A model generated the notes under the pieces. The model was given only the letters and a program-made list of their open reading frames with translations, did not search any database and was not told where the DNA came from. The position numbers and the translations under genes are program-made. Shown piece by piece: positions 5,747-5,819 of a DNA stretch of 5,819 bases. The stretch is from Chloroflexota bacterium (GTDB lineage Bacteria > Chloroflexota > Anaerolineae > Anaerolineales > UBA4823). The stretch covers positions 1-5,819 of the forward strand of contig DAOVXM010000196.1 of assembly GCA_030636125.1 (NCBI GenBank), read 5' to 3'. Position 1 is the first letter of the stretch. The number at the start of each line of letters is the position of its first letter.

Positions 5747-5819
5747 ATGAGTCATCAACATCTAAACCGGCGTAGTTCGACACCATGCCCCCGCTGCAAA
5801 CGGCTAATCAGTATCAAGA
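5747..5819 (+). CDS. 5' fragment of a divergent gene with a CPRC zinc-ribbon-like knuckle
   Basis: An ATG at 5747 opens a plus-strand frame that runs to the window edge (24 codons), preceded by GGA about 7 nt upstream. The fragment is polar and basic and contains C14-P-R-C17 followed by KRLIS. This is how many short N-terminal zinc ribbons begin, with a second Cys pair expected some 10-15 residues further on, outside the window. Such ribbons precede membrane domains (for example rhomboid-type proteases) or other modules in many bacteria, but nothing here identifies the rest. It is transcribed away from the kinase gene across a shared upstream region of about 240 bp. It could still be a chance open frame. 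Confidence 0.5.
   Translation, partial: MSHQHLNRRSSTPCPRCKRLISIK

Overview
The window reads as chromosomal DNA from an anaerobic or facultative, menaquinone-type bacterium of moderate-to-low GC. The protein flavour (a b6-type split cytochrome b with a CxxCH extension, a TAT-exported low-potential-type Rieske protein, an HdrD/CCG iron-sulfur protein with a NarI-like membrane domain, NarL-type two-component genes) is most reminiscent to me of Chloroflexota such as Anaerolineae. That assignment is an inference from memory of families, not a database result. No tRNA, rRNA, CRISPR array or mobile element is visible.

Layout, in the direction of transcription (minus strand, right to left). First comes a two-component pair: a HisKA_3-type sensor kinase (about 5506 to 4463) and a NarL/FixJ response regulator (4387 to 3737), 75 bp apart. 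A 209-bp intergenic segment follows, holding a perfect 10-bp GC-rich hairpin (3613-3639) and, closer to the next gene, a perfect 8+8 bp dyad (3563-3587). Then a tightly packed respiratory operon runs off the left edge: cytochrome b6-like protein with an N-terminal c-type heme motif (3527 to 2484), cytochrome b subunit IV with the PEWY motif (2437 to 2033), Rieske protein (about 2030 to 1596) and a membrane-bound CCG-domain Fe-S oxidoreductase (1599 to beyond 1, 3' end missing). The last two junctions overlap (TTGA or near-contact, and ATGA), indicating translational coupling. At the right edge, a divergent plus-strand gene begins (5747 onward); only its first 24 codons are seen, with one CPRC zinc-ribbon-like knuckle.

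How the genes may work together: cytochrome b6, subunit IV and Rieske make up the core of a quinol-oxidising Rieske/cytochrome b complex. Its b subunit keeps the b6f/Firmicutes hallmarks: a cysteine at the heme c_n (c_i) position and 14 residues between the helix-D histidines. No separate cytochrome c1 or f gene is present in the window, but the b subunit carries its own predicted periplasmic CxxCH segment. The coupled CCG protein has a heme-b-type membrane domain, two [4Fe-4S] motifs and at least one full CCG motif, like HdrD-type and ETF:menaquinone oxidoreductase-type proteins. The operon therefore plausibly joins a cytoplasmic low-potential donor (for example electron-transfer flavoprotein or a thiol/disulfide couple) to the quinone pool and the Rieske/b complex. 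The upstream kinase-regulator pair is a natural candidate for controlling it, which is inference from adjacency only.
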